Assembly (NCBI GenBank): GCA_008692225.1
Contig: VICG01000019.1
Location: 62,001-126,000, forward strand
From: Monilinia fructicola
Taxonomy: Eukaryota > Ascomycota > Leotiomycetes > Helotiales > Sclerotiniaceae
Direction of reading: 5' to 3'
Length of the DNA: 64,000 bases
Of this stretch, positions 36,105 to 50,240 are shown one piece after another (the first letter of the stretch is position 1; each line of letters starts with the position of its first letter). The position numbers and the translations under genes are program-made. The notes beneath the pieces were generated by a model. That model ran no database searches. It was not told the origin of the DNA and saw nothing but the letters and a program-made list of their open reading frames with translations.

Positions 36105-38503
36105 CCACCTTAGTCAAACTTGAGAACAAATTTAAATTCATTAAAAAAGATTTTAATAATTAATTACTTAATAAATTATATTAATAGATTTTATTTAAAA
36201 GTAATTATAAAATGAAAGTTTATATTATTATCTTGAAATAATAAGAATACTATACAAAACTAGTTATATTATACGGTAATAAACTCGAATAGTATACTTT
36301 TTAATATTAATACCTCGATGAATACCCTTACTATTAAACTAATTCACTTTTCATTGAAATCTTTAAATAGTTAAAACTTTATTTAATATACAACTTTAAT
36401 AAAATTAATAAAACATTATTAATATATAAATTTTAAATCTTTACTATGTATAGAATCTAAAAATATAATTATATAAAATTGTTATAAAACTTTATTTTAT
36501 TATTAATTACTTTAGAAATAATAAGCTAAGAAAAATAAAAAATATAAATTAGAAAATATTATCAATCTTTTTTTAAAGTAATTCTGCTTATTTTAATTAT
36601 ATAAATAAATTTTTTTATTGAAAAGCTTTAATATCTTAACTTTATTTTAAAATATCTTTTAAACTAATAGATATTTTAAAGTTTTGAATATAAATTGTAA
36701 AACGCTTAAACCTATCACTTTTTATAATAGAAACAATGAAGAAATGATTAACTTAATGATTATATCTATTAAATTTTAATAATGCTTTTTAAAAGCGGTT
36801 TAAAAATAAAGAGGCCTTTTCAGCTTCGATTTTTATTAGGCTAATATAATGCTATTCCTAACTTGTTGGTGCTTGAGGCATTAACATCTCGTGATCATGT
36901 TTGCATCCTATATGTGCTCTTTTAGCTTTATAATAATTTTTCTTATTATTTTATATTTTAGAAATTGGCTATAATAAAGTTTTGATTTAATATATTAATA
37001 AAAAGTTGAATTCTTAAAAATCTTCAACTTGAATTTATTATAATTATAATAAATAAATTAAAAAAAGATTTTTAATAATAAATATATAAATTTAAAAAAT
37101 TATCTTTTAATGTTATAAAGTTATATAAAATTATATTAAAATTTTGTTAAATTATCAAATGTTTTGTTTTATATATATTCCTTTAAAAACGCCCCTGAGT
37201 ATATTTGAATATCAAATAGTTTTAAAAATTTCTTATTAATTGAATTATTGTACTTTTTATAATATTTATTAAATTAATTTAATTAATAATAAAGATTTTA
37301 TAAATATTACTTTTCAAAATAAAATTAAAAATTATCTATATTAAAATTATTTGAAAAAATTTAAAATTTAAATAAAATTTTTATTATAAATTATAATATA
37401 GTTATTCTTTTAATTCATTAATTATAATATTGAATATACTTTAATATAATTATAATTATATCATTATTCAAATGTTTAATTAAATTGTTTTGGCTTTTAA
37501 TTATTTTAGAATATTTGATATAATCTAGTTTTATATTTATAATATAATATTGAAAAGTTTTATTATCAATAGTCGGCTCTTTATAAATCGGCTGTTTAAT
37601 GTTTAAACGGAGAAAGCAAATATCCCTGAATAACAAGTGTCTTTCATTAAGATTAAACTTATAAATAATATATAATAAATACTTTTAAGACTTTATATCA
37701 ATACTATATATATAATAAAATATTAAACTTTGAAAGAAGTATATTTTTCTTTTTAGAATTTAAAATAATATATATACAATAAAGGAAATGAATAATTTAA
37801 ATATTAATTAATTCAATAATAATAATATATAATTAAGACTTTATTAGTAAATATAATTAAAGTATTATATATTTTAAATATAATAATCTAGAATCTTTAA
37901 TAATAAATCAAATTATAATATATAAAGTATAATATTTTCAAGTTTTAATAAAGAATACTCGTTTTCCCTAACTAATTATTCAGCGGCCGATTTATAAATA
38001 GCCGATTATTCTTTTAATATAATCTTATTATTATTTTAGTTTTATTTAACTAATTAGTTTTTAATTTATTTTATATTATATAATTACTTTTAAATTAAAT
38101 AATAAATAATCATTTATAAAAGATTCTAAAGCGCCGAATCAGCCAATCAAACTCTAACTCAACCAAATATTATTTAAATTCTTATTAGCTCTAATAAAGA
38201 CTAATAGAAATTGATTATTTATCAACTGCAAATTGATTATATATTGGCTTTTAATTAGCATTTGATTCGCTTTTAATTATATAAACTGTACGCGTAATTA
38301 CTAAGTATTATTCTAATTATATAATATTAAAAAATTCAAACTTTAAATACTATAGGATTTAACAAATCACAATATTATTAAAAATTTGAAATTAGATTTA
38401 ATTAATTCAGGCAAATTATACTAGTATATATAACGCCGACAATAGTAATATAAAACATTAGTAATAAATATTGATAGTTATACAGCTATATAATTGATAA
38501 TAC
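36105..38503. other. AT-rich degraded DNA with a GC remnant at 36.8 kb
   Basis: Mostly degenerate. About 36,812-36,925 retains near-normal composition (GAGGCCTTTTCAGCTTCG, TTGTTGGTGCTTGAGGCATT, TCTCGTGATCATGTTTGCAT), but no partner, TIR or coding frame was found for it. A small remnant at about 37,980-38,010 includes AGCGGCCGATTTATAAATAG. A 72-codon minus-strand frame at 37418-37636 is judged chance. Confidence 0.45.
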
Positions 38504-39402
38504 GATGAATTACTTTCATACTATTAAAAGTCAAAAAAAATTACTTTTATACTATAAAAATCAAGTTTATTTTATTATAATACTATATAGATTCTAATCT
38601 TATTAAATAGAATTTAATTTAGATTAATAAATTATAAATTTTCAAAATCTAGTATTTTTATTAATTGATTATTAATAAACAAAAAAGCTTTGATTTTTTA
38701 TTTTACTTTGAAAGTTTAATTATTTTAGTTATTTTAAAAGTAATTAACTATTTTAGTTATTTCGAAAGTTATTAATTATTTTAATTATTTCGAAAATAAT
38801 TAATCATTTTAGCTATTTCGAAAGTAATCAATTATTTTAGTTATTTTAAAGATGATTAATTATTTTAGCTTTTTCATTTTGATTCTTTTATTTTAGTTTT
38901 TCTATTCTAATTTTTCTATTTTAATTCTTTTATTCTCACCTTTTTATTTTAATCATTCTATTTTTAACTCTTTTATTTTAATTATTTTATTTTAATCTTT
39001 TTATTTTGGTTATTTTATTCTAATTATTTTATTCTAACTTTTTTCCTTTTAATCCTTTTATTCCTAATCTTTTCATTTCAATCATTTTATTTTAGCTTTT
39101 CTATTTTAATTTTTTTATTTTAACCTTTTTATTTTAATTATTTATTTTAATCTTTCTATTTTAGCTTCTTTATTGTAATTGTTTTATTCCAATTCTTCTA
39201 TTTTTAAAATAATATAATTATCAATTTGTTAATATAAAAAATTATTATAAAACCTTAAATTCTATAGTTTTTAAATAAAATTTAATTTATATTTTATTCA
39301 AAAAATATAGAATCTATATAATATTATAATAAAATCTTTTTGACTTTTTATAATATAAAAATAATGTTATTGATTTTTCATAGTATAAAAAATAAATTTA
39401 CC
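38504..39402. mobile_element. Long-TIR element with internal minisatellite (copy 2)
   Basis: Colinear with the element at 7452-8365. The left arm contains AAGTCAAAAAAAATTACTTT and TATACTATAAAAATCAAG. The middle has TATTTCGAAAGT units followed by TTTTATTTTAATC-type 12-14 bp tandem repeats. The right arm ends ATAGTATAAAAAATAAATTTACC. It is more A/T-shifted than copy 1: repeat units keep almost no C. Confidence 0.75.
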
Positions 39403-42039
39403 ATTAATAATATCGATGACATTAATTAAAACTTTGATCGGAACTTCGCTTATGTACTCAACGTATAAATATTTAATTCGCTACCGATTGATTATTCTTT
39501 AATTATTAATTAATAACCTACTAAAAAAGTCATTTTTCAAAGATATCTTAAAATAAAACATTTTATTTTAATAATTATTAATATTCATTAAAAATAGTAA
39601 TAATATTTTTAACTTTAAAAATTGATTTTAGCGTTTTAAAACTTTTTATAAATAATAATATATTTAAATAATATATACCTTTTAATAATAAAACCTTAAT
39701 TAGAACCCTCGTTATAAAATTAATATACTATCTATTATTATTGTTACGAAATCAAAATATTCATTATTATAATATAATTGAATTTCGTTATTCTATATTT
39801 CCTTAATTATTTCTATTATAAAGATAATTTATTATAAGAAATAATATTACATAATTTATAAGTTTAAGTTTTAAAGTATTAATTTGTTTAATTTTTTCAT
39901 TAATAAATTGGCTTTTATATATTTGATGATTTTAATAATATTAATTATTTTATTATTCACTTTTAAAACTCCTGATTTTAAAAATGAACTTTTAGTAAAA
40001 TTATAATATATTTTAATTATATAAAGAATGATATTTAAGTTTAAAATTAATATATTAATACTTATATTATATATACCTCTTTATAGACTGACCGAAATAA
40101 TTAATCTTTAGTATATAAATAAAAATTCAAAAAAATCAATAATAGATTATATAAAAATATTACTATCAATTTTATTAATTTATTTTACAATATTACAATA
40201 TTGAAAATGATATAATTATAAAAGCATATACTAATATTCATTCAAATCCACATATTTACTTCTCAGTTACTCTTTATTCTCGGCTATATTAAATTTCGCA
40301 CTAATATAAAAACTTTTTATTTTAAAATTTTAATGATTTGATAAACAATTAATCAATTAATATATATATTTGAAATATTTTAATTATTACCATTATATAA
40401 AGAAATACATTAAAAATGATATTTAAAATATCTTTAAAACAATTATAAATAAATATACAAATTAAAAAGCCGTTATAAAATATATTATATTCTAAAGTCA
40501 AATTAATAAACCATTATTTTATAAAGAAGGTTATTAAGGTTATTCAAAAATAATTTTATTTTAAAAAAGAAATTTAATAAATTAAACTTTGATATAAGAA
40601 ATAGTAAAGATGAATTTCAATTATTAACAAATCAAAGAAATAATAAAATGCTTTGTTTTTGTATAAAAACATGATTTTATATTTAAACAGTATTTGTTAA
40701 TCTATTTCATTATATAAAACTTCTTATTTTGAATTAAAAGAAATTCTATAACAAGTTCTATAGAAGTTAATAATTATTATCTCAATATTATTAAAAAATA
40801 ATTTAAAAACTTTAATTTACCGATTATTAAAAACATCAAATTAAAGAATAAACAAAATATAACAAAATTAGTATTATAAATTGATAAGAATTTAATAGTT
40901 TAATAATTAAAAACTTTTAATATCATTATATATATAAAAAATTAATTTAAAAACTCTATATAAATATTATTTATCAAAAATCTATTAATAATAAACGTTT
41001 TATTTTCTTTCTTTATTATTCTTTAAAAAAATCGATTAATAATAATAGTTTTTCTAAAGTTGATTATTTCAATTAATATAAACTTATAATAATAAAAAAC
41101 AAATAGATTTTGGATTTTAGAGGCTTAAAATAATCTAAAAATAACATTTACATTTGTAATAGTTTTAAATAATTCTAGAACATTTTAATCATCTATTTTT
41201 AATAAATATAACAATTGTAAAAACCATTGAATTTATAATTAAAATATATAAAAATATTGTATACTTCTTATACTTAATACTATATATATTATATAGAATA
41301 TCATTTCTTGATTTAGTTATTTTTAAATTGTTAAAAAATATAAATTATAATTAAATTAATAAAGTTATTGTTTTAAATAATATAAATCCAATATAAAAAC
41401 AAAATTCCTTTTTCATTATTAAGACATTTCATTAAAAACTTTAAAGAAAATAATTAAATTTAAATAAAAAAATAATTGTTTTTCATTTAAAAATATAGGT
41501 AACATTATTATAAACCGTTTATTATTTAAAAATAATAATAAAGAGACTTTATGATTTGATAGTTTATTTAATTATAATCTTTAATTTTAAGTAATTCATT
41601 AAGTAATTAATTATATATATAAAAAAACCCTTAAAAAGCTAAGTAATATATAATTATATATTATTACTATAACTTATTATATTGATATTGATACTTTAAT
41701 ATATTATTTATTATTTTATAAAACTGTAAAAAGATTTAATACTAAAAGTTATAAACTTATATAAATTTAAAGTTGGATTAAAAAGTTCAAATTGAAATTG
41801 AATAATAGAATACCAAGGAAAAATAAAAAAAACTAAACTAATTTAAATTTGAAATTTGTAAAAATTAAAATTATTAAAAACGTTTAAGTTGTTATTGAGG
41901 ATTTTGAAATTAATATAAATGATTTTTCAAGTATTTTAATAAATAATAATTTAAGCTTAATAATTAAAGTTATAAAATAATTTAATTATTAAAATCTTTA
42001 TTATATATATTTATATTATAAATATTACAAATATTATAA
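39403..42039. other. AT-rich degraded DNA, no domain recognised
   Basis: Degenerate sequence; sampled translations gave no transposon motif. A segment near 40,250-40,290 retains CTTCTCAGTTACTCTTTATTC and a CTCGGC core. Confidence 0.45.
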
Positions 42040-42250
42040 ATATCCAACTAATGGCCTAGTATATAAGGCTTTAGGGTCCTAGAGGACTTAATAAACTCAT
42101 TAAGCGAGCTAGAACTAATGTAATAGCTTTGGAAAACTAAATAAAAATAATAATAAAAATTTTTACTTTAAACAACCCCCCTTATAAAAAGAATACTAGC
42201 CGATTTGTTATATATATATATATATGACTTTAATGATTGTTTTGTTTTTT
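42040..42250 (+). repeat. Dispersed repeat family D, copy D1
   Basis: About 210 bp containing AATGGCCTAGTATATAAGGC, TTTAGGGTCCTAGAGGAC, AACTAAATAAAAATAATAAT and AACAACCCCCCTTATA, then TATATATGACTTTAATGA. The same blocks, in the same order and orientation, occur at 52215-52435, where a possible ATG of an element ORF follows. Could be an LTR or the 5' untranslated region of a retroelement. Confidence 0.6.
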
Positions 42251-43558
42251 AATTATAAATAACCTATAAATCAATATTCGAGGACCTTACAAAATAAAAG
42301 TTTTAAATAAAAATAAGGTTCAAAGAAAAATACTTTTGAAATTTATATTTTTAAAATACTCGGAATATTTTAAGTTATATATTTTTTTCAAAAGCTCCAA
42401 TAATTATATATCAATACAATAATAATTTATTTATAAAATAATAATATATTATATTTGTAATATATATATAAAAGAAAGAGAGAGAGATTAAAGATATTAT
42501 ATTTTAATTTATTTAATTTATAATATTAGCCACCGGTATATATATATTTGATTAATTAATACAATTTTAGCGATATATATAAAAGATATAAACAATCTAA
42601 TATATAAATGTTAATGAAATATACTTTTAAAATTTTTATAATATTTTAAGAAATATATGAACAAAAAATATATAATATAATAATAGAATATTTTTGATAT
42701 ATTTTTAAAATAAAAGTTGAAGAATATGTTTATATAAAATATATAAGTTATATTTATTCAATTGATTAATAGGAGCTTGTAAGTTTAATAATATTTACAA
42801 TGTTTAAAGAATTTGTAAGCGATATATATTATAAAAAAAGATATATAATAATAATAAATAAGTCTGAGTTGATTTCTTATAATATATTAACTCACCTACT
42901 TTAAATAATTATTTATAATCAATTATATAATATAAAGTATATATAATTTTAAAATATTTAAAGAAGAATAACTTATATTTAATATGTTTATATTTAATAT
43001 AGTTATAAATCTGTTTTCTTCTTATTAAATCTTAAATTGAGAAAATCTTTTTATTTTCAAATCTCTAATTTCAAAAAATTATAAGATCAGAAATACTTTA
43101 TTAATTTATACAAAATTGATAATTTAAATTATTTATTTGGTTGCAGCTTATTATATATAAACTTTAAATATATAAGTTTATTTGTTAATATTTTATAATG
43201 TTATAAATTTCTATTTTTGAAATTTGTTAATATTATTTTTGTTTCCTTATTTAAAACTTAAAAAATTCATAAACTTTTAATTTTATTTAATTTTGATTTT
43301 TAAAAGAAGCTGTAAAACAATTTATAAAAATGATTTCACTAATTTTAATATAAATATAATATAATATCTTAATATACAAAATGCTTTTGAATTTAAGTTT
43401 ATATAAAAGTAGTTTAATAATCAATTTTAAAAGAAATAACTTTTAATATAAAATTGAAAAACGCTTAGAATTTTTTATTAATACTATAAATAATTTAATA
43501 TACTTATTTAAAATTCTCATAATATTATAAGAAATATATAAGCGGGAAATATATAATA
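42251..43558. other. AT-rich degraded DNA upstream of the Copia element
   Basis: Contains a short AAGAAAGAGAGAGAGATT purine run at about 42,472 and the stretch related to 29,012-29,110. No coding motif recognised. Confidence 0.4.
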
Positions 43559-43732
43559 TTGCTAGAAATTATATATAGCACGGACTATATAACGTTAGGT
43601 ATATAGTATAACTTTGTATTATTAGTATATAGTTATAAATAGCTTTATTTCAATTGTTCTTTAATAATAATAATAATTATTATTATATATATATAGTTTA
43701 TTATTTATTTTTAATAGATTATAAATACTATA
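43559..43732 (+). repeat. 5' LTR of the Copia element
   Basis: Contains GAAATTATATATAGCACGGA, TATAGTATAACTTTGTATTA, AGTATATAGTTATAAATAGC and AATAATAATAATTATTATTA. The 3' copy at 49.6 kb shares each block with mostly C/T and G/A differences. The ends are blurred by mutation, so bounds are within about 10 bp. Confidence 0.65.
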
Positions 43733-44392
43733 TATTTGCTTAAATTATTATATATTTTAGTATCTTATTTTTTTAAACTTTTTATATATATTATTATATA
43801 TAAAACTTTCATTTTTTAATAATATAATTAACTTAATTTTTTTACAAACCGTTTAAACAAAATGAAATATTTTAATTATTTTTAATAAAAAGAATTAAGT
43901 AGCGTTTTATAAAGCTTTTCGTATAATAATAATATTAATTATTAATTAATTTTGAAAAATAAATATATATTAAGAATAATAAAAGTTTTATAAACAATTA
44001 TATTTAAAATTGCTAATTAGAAAAAAAAGGGAATTATTTTTCTTATTATTAATTGTTGTTTGATTTTAATATATTGTTTTTAATTGATATTTATATATCA
44101 ATGTATATATATATTAAAAATTATTTAAACACAATTATTGAAATTTAATAATACTATTAATCTATATTAGATTTAAAATCTCCAAAACCTTTTTTTTATA
44201 TAAACAATTTGATTTCGAGACTAAATTGATTAAAATTTGTTTCGATTGTTTTTTCAATTATTAATATAGAATATTTATTATAAGGAATTTCTTTCAAATA
44301 ATAAAATTCATATATAATTATTAAGTTTTATTATTAAGAGAAGAAATTTAAAGAAGTTAATGTAATTTTATTATATTAGTAAATATGAATTT

Positions 44393-44500
44393 AGAAAATA
44401 TATTATATATTTTATAGAAAATATATTATATATTTTATAGAAAATATATTATATATTTTATAGAAAATATATATATATATTTATAAAAATATATTATATA
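44393..44500. repeat. 23-bp tandem repeat, about four units
   Basis: Unit of the form AAAATATATTATATATTTTA, then TAG, repeated three times nearly exactly and a fourth time with TA-rich change. It lies in the gag-leader part of the Copia relic. Confidence 0.85.
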
Positions 44501-47500
44501 ATTTTATAATAATTTAAAAAGCATTTTATAAGAAGTTGCAAATCAAATAGCCATTGTAAATGCTATTTAAAGCAATAAAAGGAAATAAAGTAAAAAATAC
44601 GCTTGTAATAGTAAAAATAAAAAAGGATACAATAACAAATTTTGTAAAAGCAAAAAAAAAACAATTTCGAAAAAATTGATAAAAATAATAAATATAAGAA
44701 TTTTGATATATTTTATAATAAACAAGGGTATTATTAAGATAATTGCTATATATATTAAAGTTAAAAAAGCTATTTAAATAAATAAAAAAGAACTAATAAT
44801 TCTATTATTATTAAGATAACTATAAGAAAAATATATCGGTTTTATTTATTTTAATATTATAATATATATGATGAAAACTGAAAATGATTTATAGATTTTT
44901 GATTTAAAAACTTTTTATTATTTTATTAGTTTTAATAACAATCTTTAAAATCTTATATATTAAAAACATATTATAAAAAATTAAAATAGTAAAAAACAAA
45001 TATATTTAAAATGCTATATTTGGAATAGCAATTATTGGAAAACTTATATTATAGAATATTTAGCATATTAAAAAAGTTTCGATTTAACTAATTAATTTTA
45101 ATTAAGCTTCGATTGAAATAAACTATAAAATTATCTTTAAAAATAATTTAGTATTTTGTTTAGAAAATTGTTAATAGGAAATGATTGCGAAACAACAAAA
45201 TAACAAGTGTATTTTTAAACAACCTATTATTTCACTAATAAATATAGTAAATAACAATTTAAAATACAATATTTAAAAGATTACATTCGATAATTGCGTT
45301 AAAATTATATATATTGTAAATTAGGTTTTTATGATTATAATTAAATAAAGAAATTAAAAAAAAAGGATCAAATAGTCTGTATTATAATAAAAGATGAAAA
45401 TATACTAATTGAGAAATATATAAAGCTTGATTTACAAAAAAAGATAAAAATTTCAATAAATATACTGCTATTCGAATTTTTACAAAAATATAATGTTTTT
45501 ATATAAATCTATTCAATATATAAAAACTTTTTAAAAATAAAAACAGATATTTTATTATAATTATTAATAATATTATAAAAAACTATATAAACTAAATATA
45601 CGAAAAATAAGTCTGTAATAATTATTATATTAATTCTTATAAATCTTATTATTCAAATTGAAAAAGAATTTAATACTAAAATCGCTATTATTAACACAAA
45701 CAATAAATAAAATACATTCGATATATTTCTCTAAACTAAAATCGAAAAAAGAGAATTAATATTTAAATTGTTTTTTTGTAACGTATTTAATAAATAAAAT
45801 TGCTGAAGGGAAATTAAAAATATTAATACTATTTCGAAATTGTTATTAAACAAATCAAAGTCAAAATCTAATATATAGAAATTAATTATTATATATACAA
45901 TATTTTTAAAAAAAAAATTATTTATAAAAATATTACTTTTTATAAAAATTGGAATACTTTTAATAATTATGATATTATATAAAAATTATATATAATAAAT
46001 AATTTAATTTTAAAAAGCTTAAAGTATCTGATTATAAAGTATAAATTGGCAGTTTTAAACAATTAGATTTAATAATAAAAAAGTTTAAATTTAGAATATT
46101 CAACAGAAACAATATTATAATCGAAATAATTGAAAATAATATTTATTAACTTTTTAATCTTTATATTAAAATTATTAATAAGATATTAAATTTTAGTTTT
46201 AATAGATATAAATATTAATTTTAATAAATATAAATATAAATGTTTATTTAAAAAAGAAAGTATTTGAAAATTATTTAAGATAAAAATAAGCTTTTTTTTA
46301 TTATAAAAAAGATTTAAATTTATAAAACGAAAATTGATTTAAATAGTATAAACTAATAAATTGCAGATTTAAATTATAAACAAAATAATAAACTTAAATT
46401 TATTTTTTAATAAATAAAATATTATTACAAATATTATTATAGATATAATAATCATAAATTATTAAATTAATACAAAATATACAAATATTCAAAAAGAAGA
46501 TATGAATGATTATAAAGATTTTTAAAAAAAAGCAATTATTTTAACAATCGTTTTAATTCAAAAAGCTTAAACTCAAAATTGCAAAAAACAATTAAAAAAA
46601 ACTCTTTAGATTATTTAATAAATCAATAAATTAACTATTACCTTTATATATTTAAAGAACTTTTTAATCAATAGCTTTAAATGAATATTAAAAAAAATAA
46701 TAAAGTTTAAAACTTTTATACAAAATAAATTAAAGTATTTTTACTAAATTGATTAAAAGAAAAGTACAATTAGTTATTAAAAATTATTTAGAAAAATAAA
46801 AAATTGATTTTCAAAAAACCTTTATTAATATAATAAAATATTTCATCTTATACATTTCACTAATTAAAATTATTATACAAGATTTAAATATTAATAATAT
46901 AAATATATAGATATAATATTCTTAAATAAAAAACCAATTAATATAAAAGTCTTTGTAAAAATATTAAAATATTTCGAAAAGATTTTTTTTAAATTAAACT
47001 TAGATTTAATTTATATTCTAAATTCAGTAAGTTTTTATATAAACTTAAACAAATGCTCTAAATCTAATGAATAATTATATAAAAAATTTTCAAAAAAAAT
47101 CGAATTCGAAAAATCAATAGTAAATCCTAGCTTTTTTATTAAAAAAAGTATATATTTTATTATATATAAATAATCTATTAATATTAAAAAGTAATATCTA
47201 TATTAATATAATAAAAAAAACAATAAATAATAAATAAAAATTTAAAAATTTAAATAAAACAAATGTATTTTTAAATATTTATATTAAACAAAATTAACAG
47301 AATCGATTTTTCAAAATATATTAATTTAATTATATGAAAAAGTTCTTATAAAAACTCAATATCAATTTAATTAATATAAAAAGATTTACTATTTTTATTC
47401 AAAACCGTTATACGAAATATAAATAATAATAAATTACTAAACGAAAATAATAAAACTTTATATTTCTAAATTATTGGAAATTTTATTCATTTTTCTAATT

Positions 47501-47542
47501 ATATTTCATTTGATATATTTATATTCTATAAAACAATGATTT

Positions 47543-48386
47543 TAAGTCGCTTACCCTATTTTTCGCTACCCTCTCTATTTGGCCAGTATTTTATACCAAA
47601 AACGGCTATTCTAACGTATTTATAACTCTACAAAAAATAAATCTGTATTTTTTAAATTTTAAGTAAAGCTTCTATATATAATTATTAATAAATTTTAAAA
47701 ATCTTAAATGTTTGCGATTTTTTTTAAAGAGTAATAAAAGATTGTAAAAAATTAAAATTTTAATTTTCTATTTGTATATACATTCTATACAAAATCAAAA
47801 TCTTTAAAAAGAATTATATTTATTTAATAAAAATAGCTAAAAATAATCTAAATATTTTTCAAGAATCCTAAAGCTAATTTAAATTGAATAAATTATTTTA
47901 ATAATCTATTATTATTTATAACAAATGTTTAATATAGATTTCGAAATTTTAACAATAAAATTTTGGATAAAAAATTTCTAATTTCAATTTATCTAATGAT
48001 TGTAAATTATTTTATATATTTTCAATAGTTTATTTATTATGTATTGATTTATAGATTTTATAAAAATTTATAGATTATTTTTAATTATCCTTATTTAAAA
48101 ATTATAAATATTTGTTTTAAAGTTTTAATTTTGTATTTGATTTTCATACAAATCCAAAATCAAAAATTCTAATTTTCTATAATCTTTTATTACTTTTTAT
48201 AAAGAAATCACAAAAATTTTAAGATTTTCAAAGTTTATTAATAATTATATATAGAAGCTTTACTTAAAATTTTAAAAATATATCTATTTTTTGTAGAGTT
48301 AGAGTTATAAATACGTTAAAAAAATTGTTTTTAGTGTGAAATATTAGCCAAATGAGGGGGTGGCGAAAAGTAGGGTAGGCGACTTA
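47543..48386. mobile_element. MITE-like family A, complete copy A2, nested in Copia
   Basis: Begins TAAGTCGCTTACCCTATTTT, then TCGCTACCCTC, and ends GAGGGGGTGGCGAAAAGTAG, then GGTAGGCGACTTA. With TA as the target duplication, the terminal repeat is AGTCGCCTACCC. Inner matching blocks include ACCAAAAACGGCTATT on the left and TTGTTTTTAGTGTGAAATAT on the right. It separates Copia RT from Copia RNase H coding relics, so it inserted into the Copia element. It has no coding capacity. Confidence 0.85.
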
Positions 48387-49607
48387 TATTATATAAATAT
48401 TAAAAAAAACATCATTTAATATTTACAAAGTATTTGCTTCAATATTTTGTTAGTATATATTCAATTAGTAGAATTTATTCAAATCGATTACATTTACTTT
48501 TTTGTAAATATTAAAAATATTCGGATTTCATTTGAAAATTTATAATCAATAAAAAATTTATATAAAAAATAACAATGATAAAATATAGTAGAATTATAAT
48601 TTGATTATTAATAAAACAGAAATTGATTCTTTGTATATAATAAAAACTAACATTATAATAATCAATAAAATATAAAAAAAGATTATATAAATCGAGAAAC
48701 TCATTAAAAATTTAAATGAATATTTTGATAATAAATTATTTATTTTAATTTTTTATTATAATAACAAAAATAGAATTAATTGATTATAAGAAAATAAGTT
48801 TTATAATGAAACTAAATATATTGATGTTTATTAATACTATATTCGAAAACATATAATAAAAACTAAAAAGTTTTATATTATATAAATATTCAAGATTAAA
48901 CAACTAGTTAATATATTTATTAAATGATTTATTTATTCTATTTTTATTATATATAAAAAAGAATTAGAATTGAATTTAAAAAACTAAAATTATTAAAAAA
49001 AGTATTTGCAATTTAATAGTTAATAATACAAATCCGAAATGTTTAAAATATTTCTAATTCTTTATAATATATAACCATTTCGATTTTTTTTTGTTAATAA
49101 AATCCTAATTATAAAAAATAGAAAACTTATTTTATAGATAAACTTTACAATACTAATTGAAAAACTATCAATATCGAAAATATTATAAAATATTATTATT
49201 ATATAAAAAGAATAAAAAAATTCAAAATATTAGAAAAGTTTTGAAAAAAATAACTAATCATATATCAATTGGTTATATAATTATAATTATTTATTATAAC
49301 TGATCAACTTCAACTAATTTGATTATTTAATAAAAAGTTATATTAGTTAAATATATAATAAAAATAACTTAAACATTATTTTATTTATTATAAATAAAGA
49401 AATTCAATATACTATTAATATAATAATAAAGTACTTTTATAATACGATACAATATTAAATTGTAAGATTATTAAACTCTATTAGAAAGATGAATATTATA
49501 AACGATATAGAAATACCAATATTATTATATAAATTAATAAAGCTTTATATATTTTTATATATAAAATAATATATATATTTTAATAATAATATTTTATTAT
49601 AAAAGAA

Positions 49608-49772
49608 ATATTAAAAATTATATATAATACAAACTATATAGTATTATATATAATATAACTTTATATTACTAGTATATAATTATAAATGGCATCGTTTCAA
49701 TCATTTCCTTAATAATAATAATAATTATTATTATATATATAACTTGTTGTTTATTTCTAATAAATATATTAA
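49608..49772 (+). repeat. 3' LTR of the Copia element
   Basis: Direct counterpart of 43559-43732: AAAAATTATATATAATACAA, ATATAATATAACTTTATATT, AGTATATAATTATAAATGGC and AATAATAATAATTATTATTA. A purine-rich AAAAGAAA precedes it, possibly the polypurine tract. Confidence 0.6.
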
Positions 49773-50240
49773 CGGAATACCTTTGATATTCTTTTGAAAT
49801 GAAGATTAAAAAAATATTTCTATATAACTATATAATAATATAAACTATATAAATTTTATAGATTTATATATTAAATAAGTTTAATATTTTTTAATATAAA
49901 AGTCTTTTTTCTTTATGAATAAATTACTATTTGTAAATAAAGCCGTTTATTGTATATAAAAGCCTTTAAATCTATGAATAAGCCACCGCGGAAATAAAAT
50001 TATTCTATTAGTAATATATTAAATATAAATGATTATTCTAACTAAAGTTAAATTATCTTAAACTAATTAATCAAAAAATGAAATTTAATTATAAATAAAT
50101 AAACTTTAAATTAAAATTGAAGTATTAATATTGTAATAATTAATTATAAATTTCAAAAGCTTAAAGTTATCTTAATAAACTATTATTACTTTAACGAAAG
50201 TTATATACAAGGCCGTCGGTCAGAGAATTATTTTTCTCTA
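49773..50240. other. AT-rich degraded DNA with short GC remnants
   Basis: Includes AAGCCACCGCGGAAATAAAA at about 49,980 and AAGGCCGTCGGTCAGAGAAT at about 50,210. Nothing else identifiable. Confidence 0.4.

Larger units (their letters stand above)
43559..49772 (+). mobile_element. Ty1/Copia element, near full length, dead, with a nested MITE
   Basis: Two related direct repeats (43559-43732 and 49608-49772) bracket an internal region whose plus-strand translation, read across stops, follows Copia order. The zinc knuckle lies at about 44,690-44,750 (F-D-I-F-YNKQGYY-DNCY, matching CxxCxKxGHxxxxC). Protease-like WFIDF-FKN at about 44,882 matches 'WIIDSGATN'. Integrase at about 45,660-45,840 reads EFNTKIAIINTNNK, matching 'KIKxIRSDNGTEF'. 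RT lies at about 46,900-47,400. RNase H lies after the MITE at 48,390-48,940: KLIKNLNEYFDNK, then ETKYIDVYWYYIRK and KQLVNIFIKW, matching 'RTKHIDVRYHFIRE' and 'EQLADIFTKPL'. Without the 844-bp insert it is about 5.4 kb, the usual Copia size. Every domain has stops. Internal boundaries are approximate. Confidence 0.8.
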
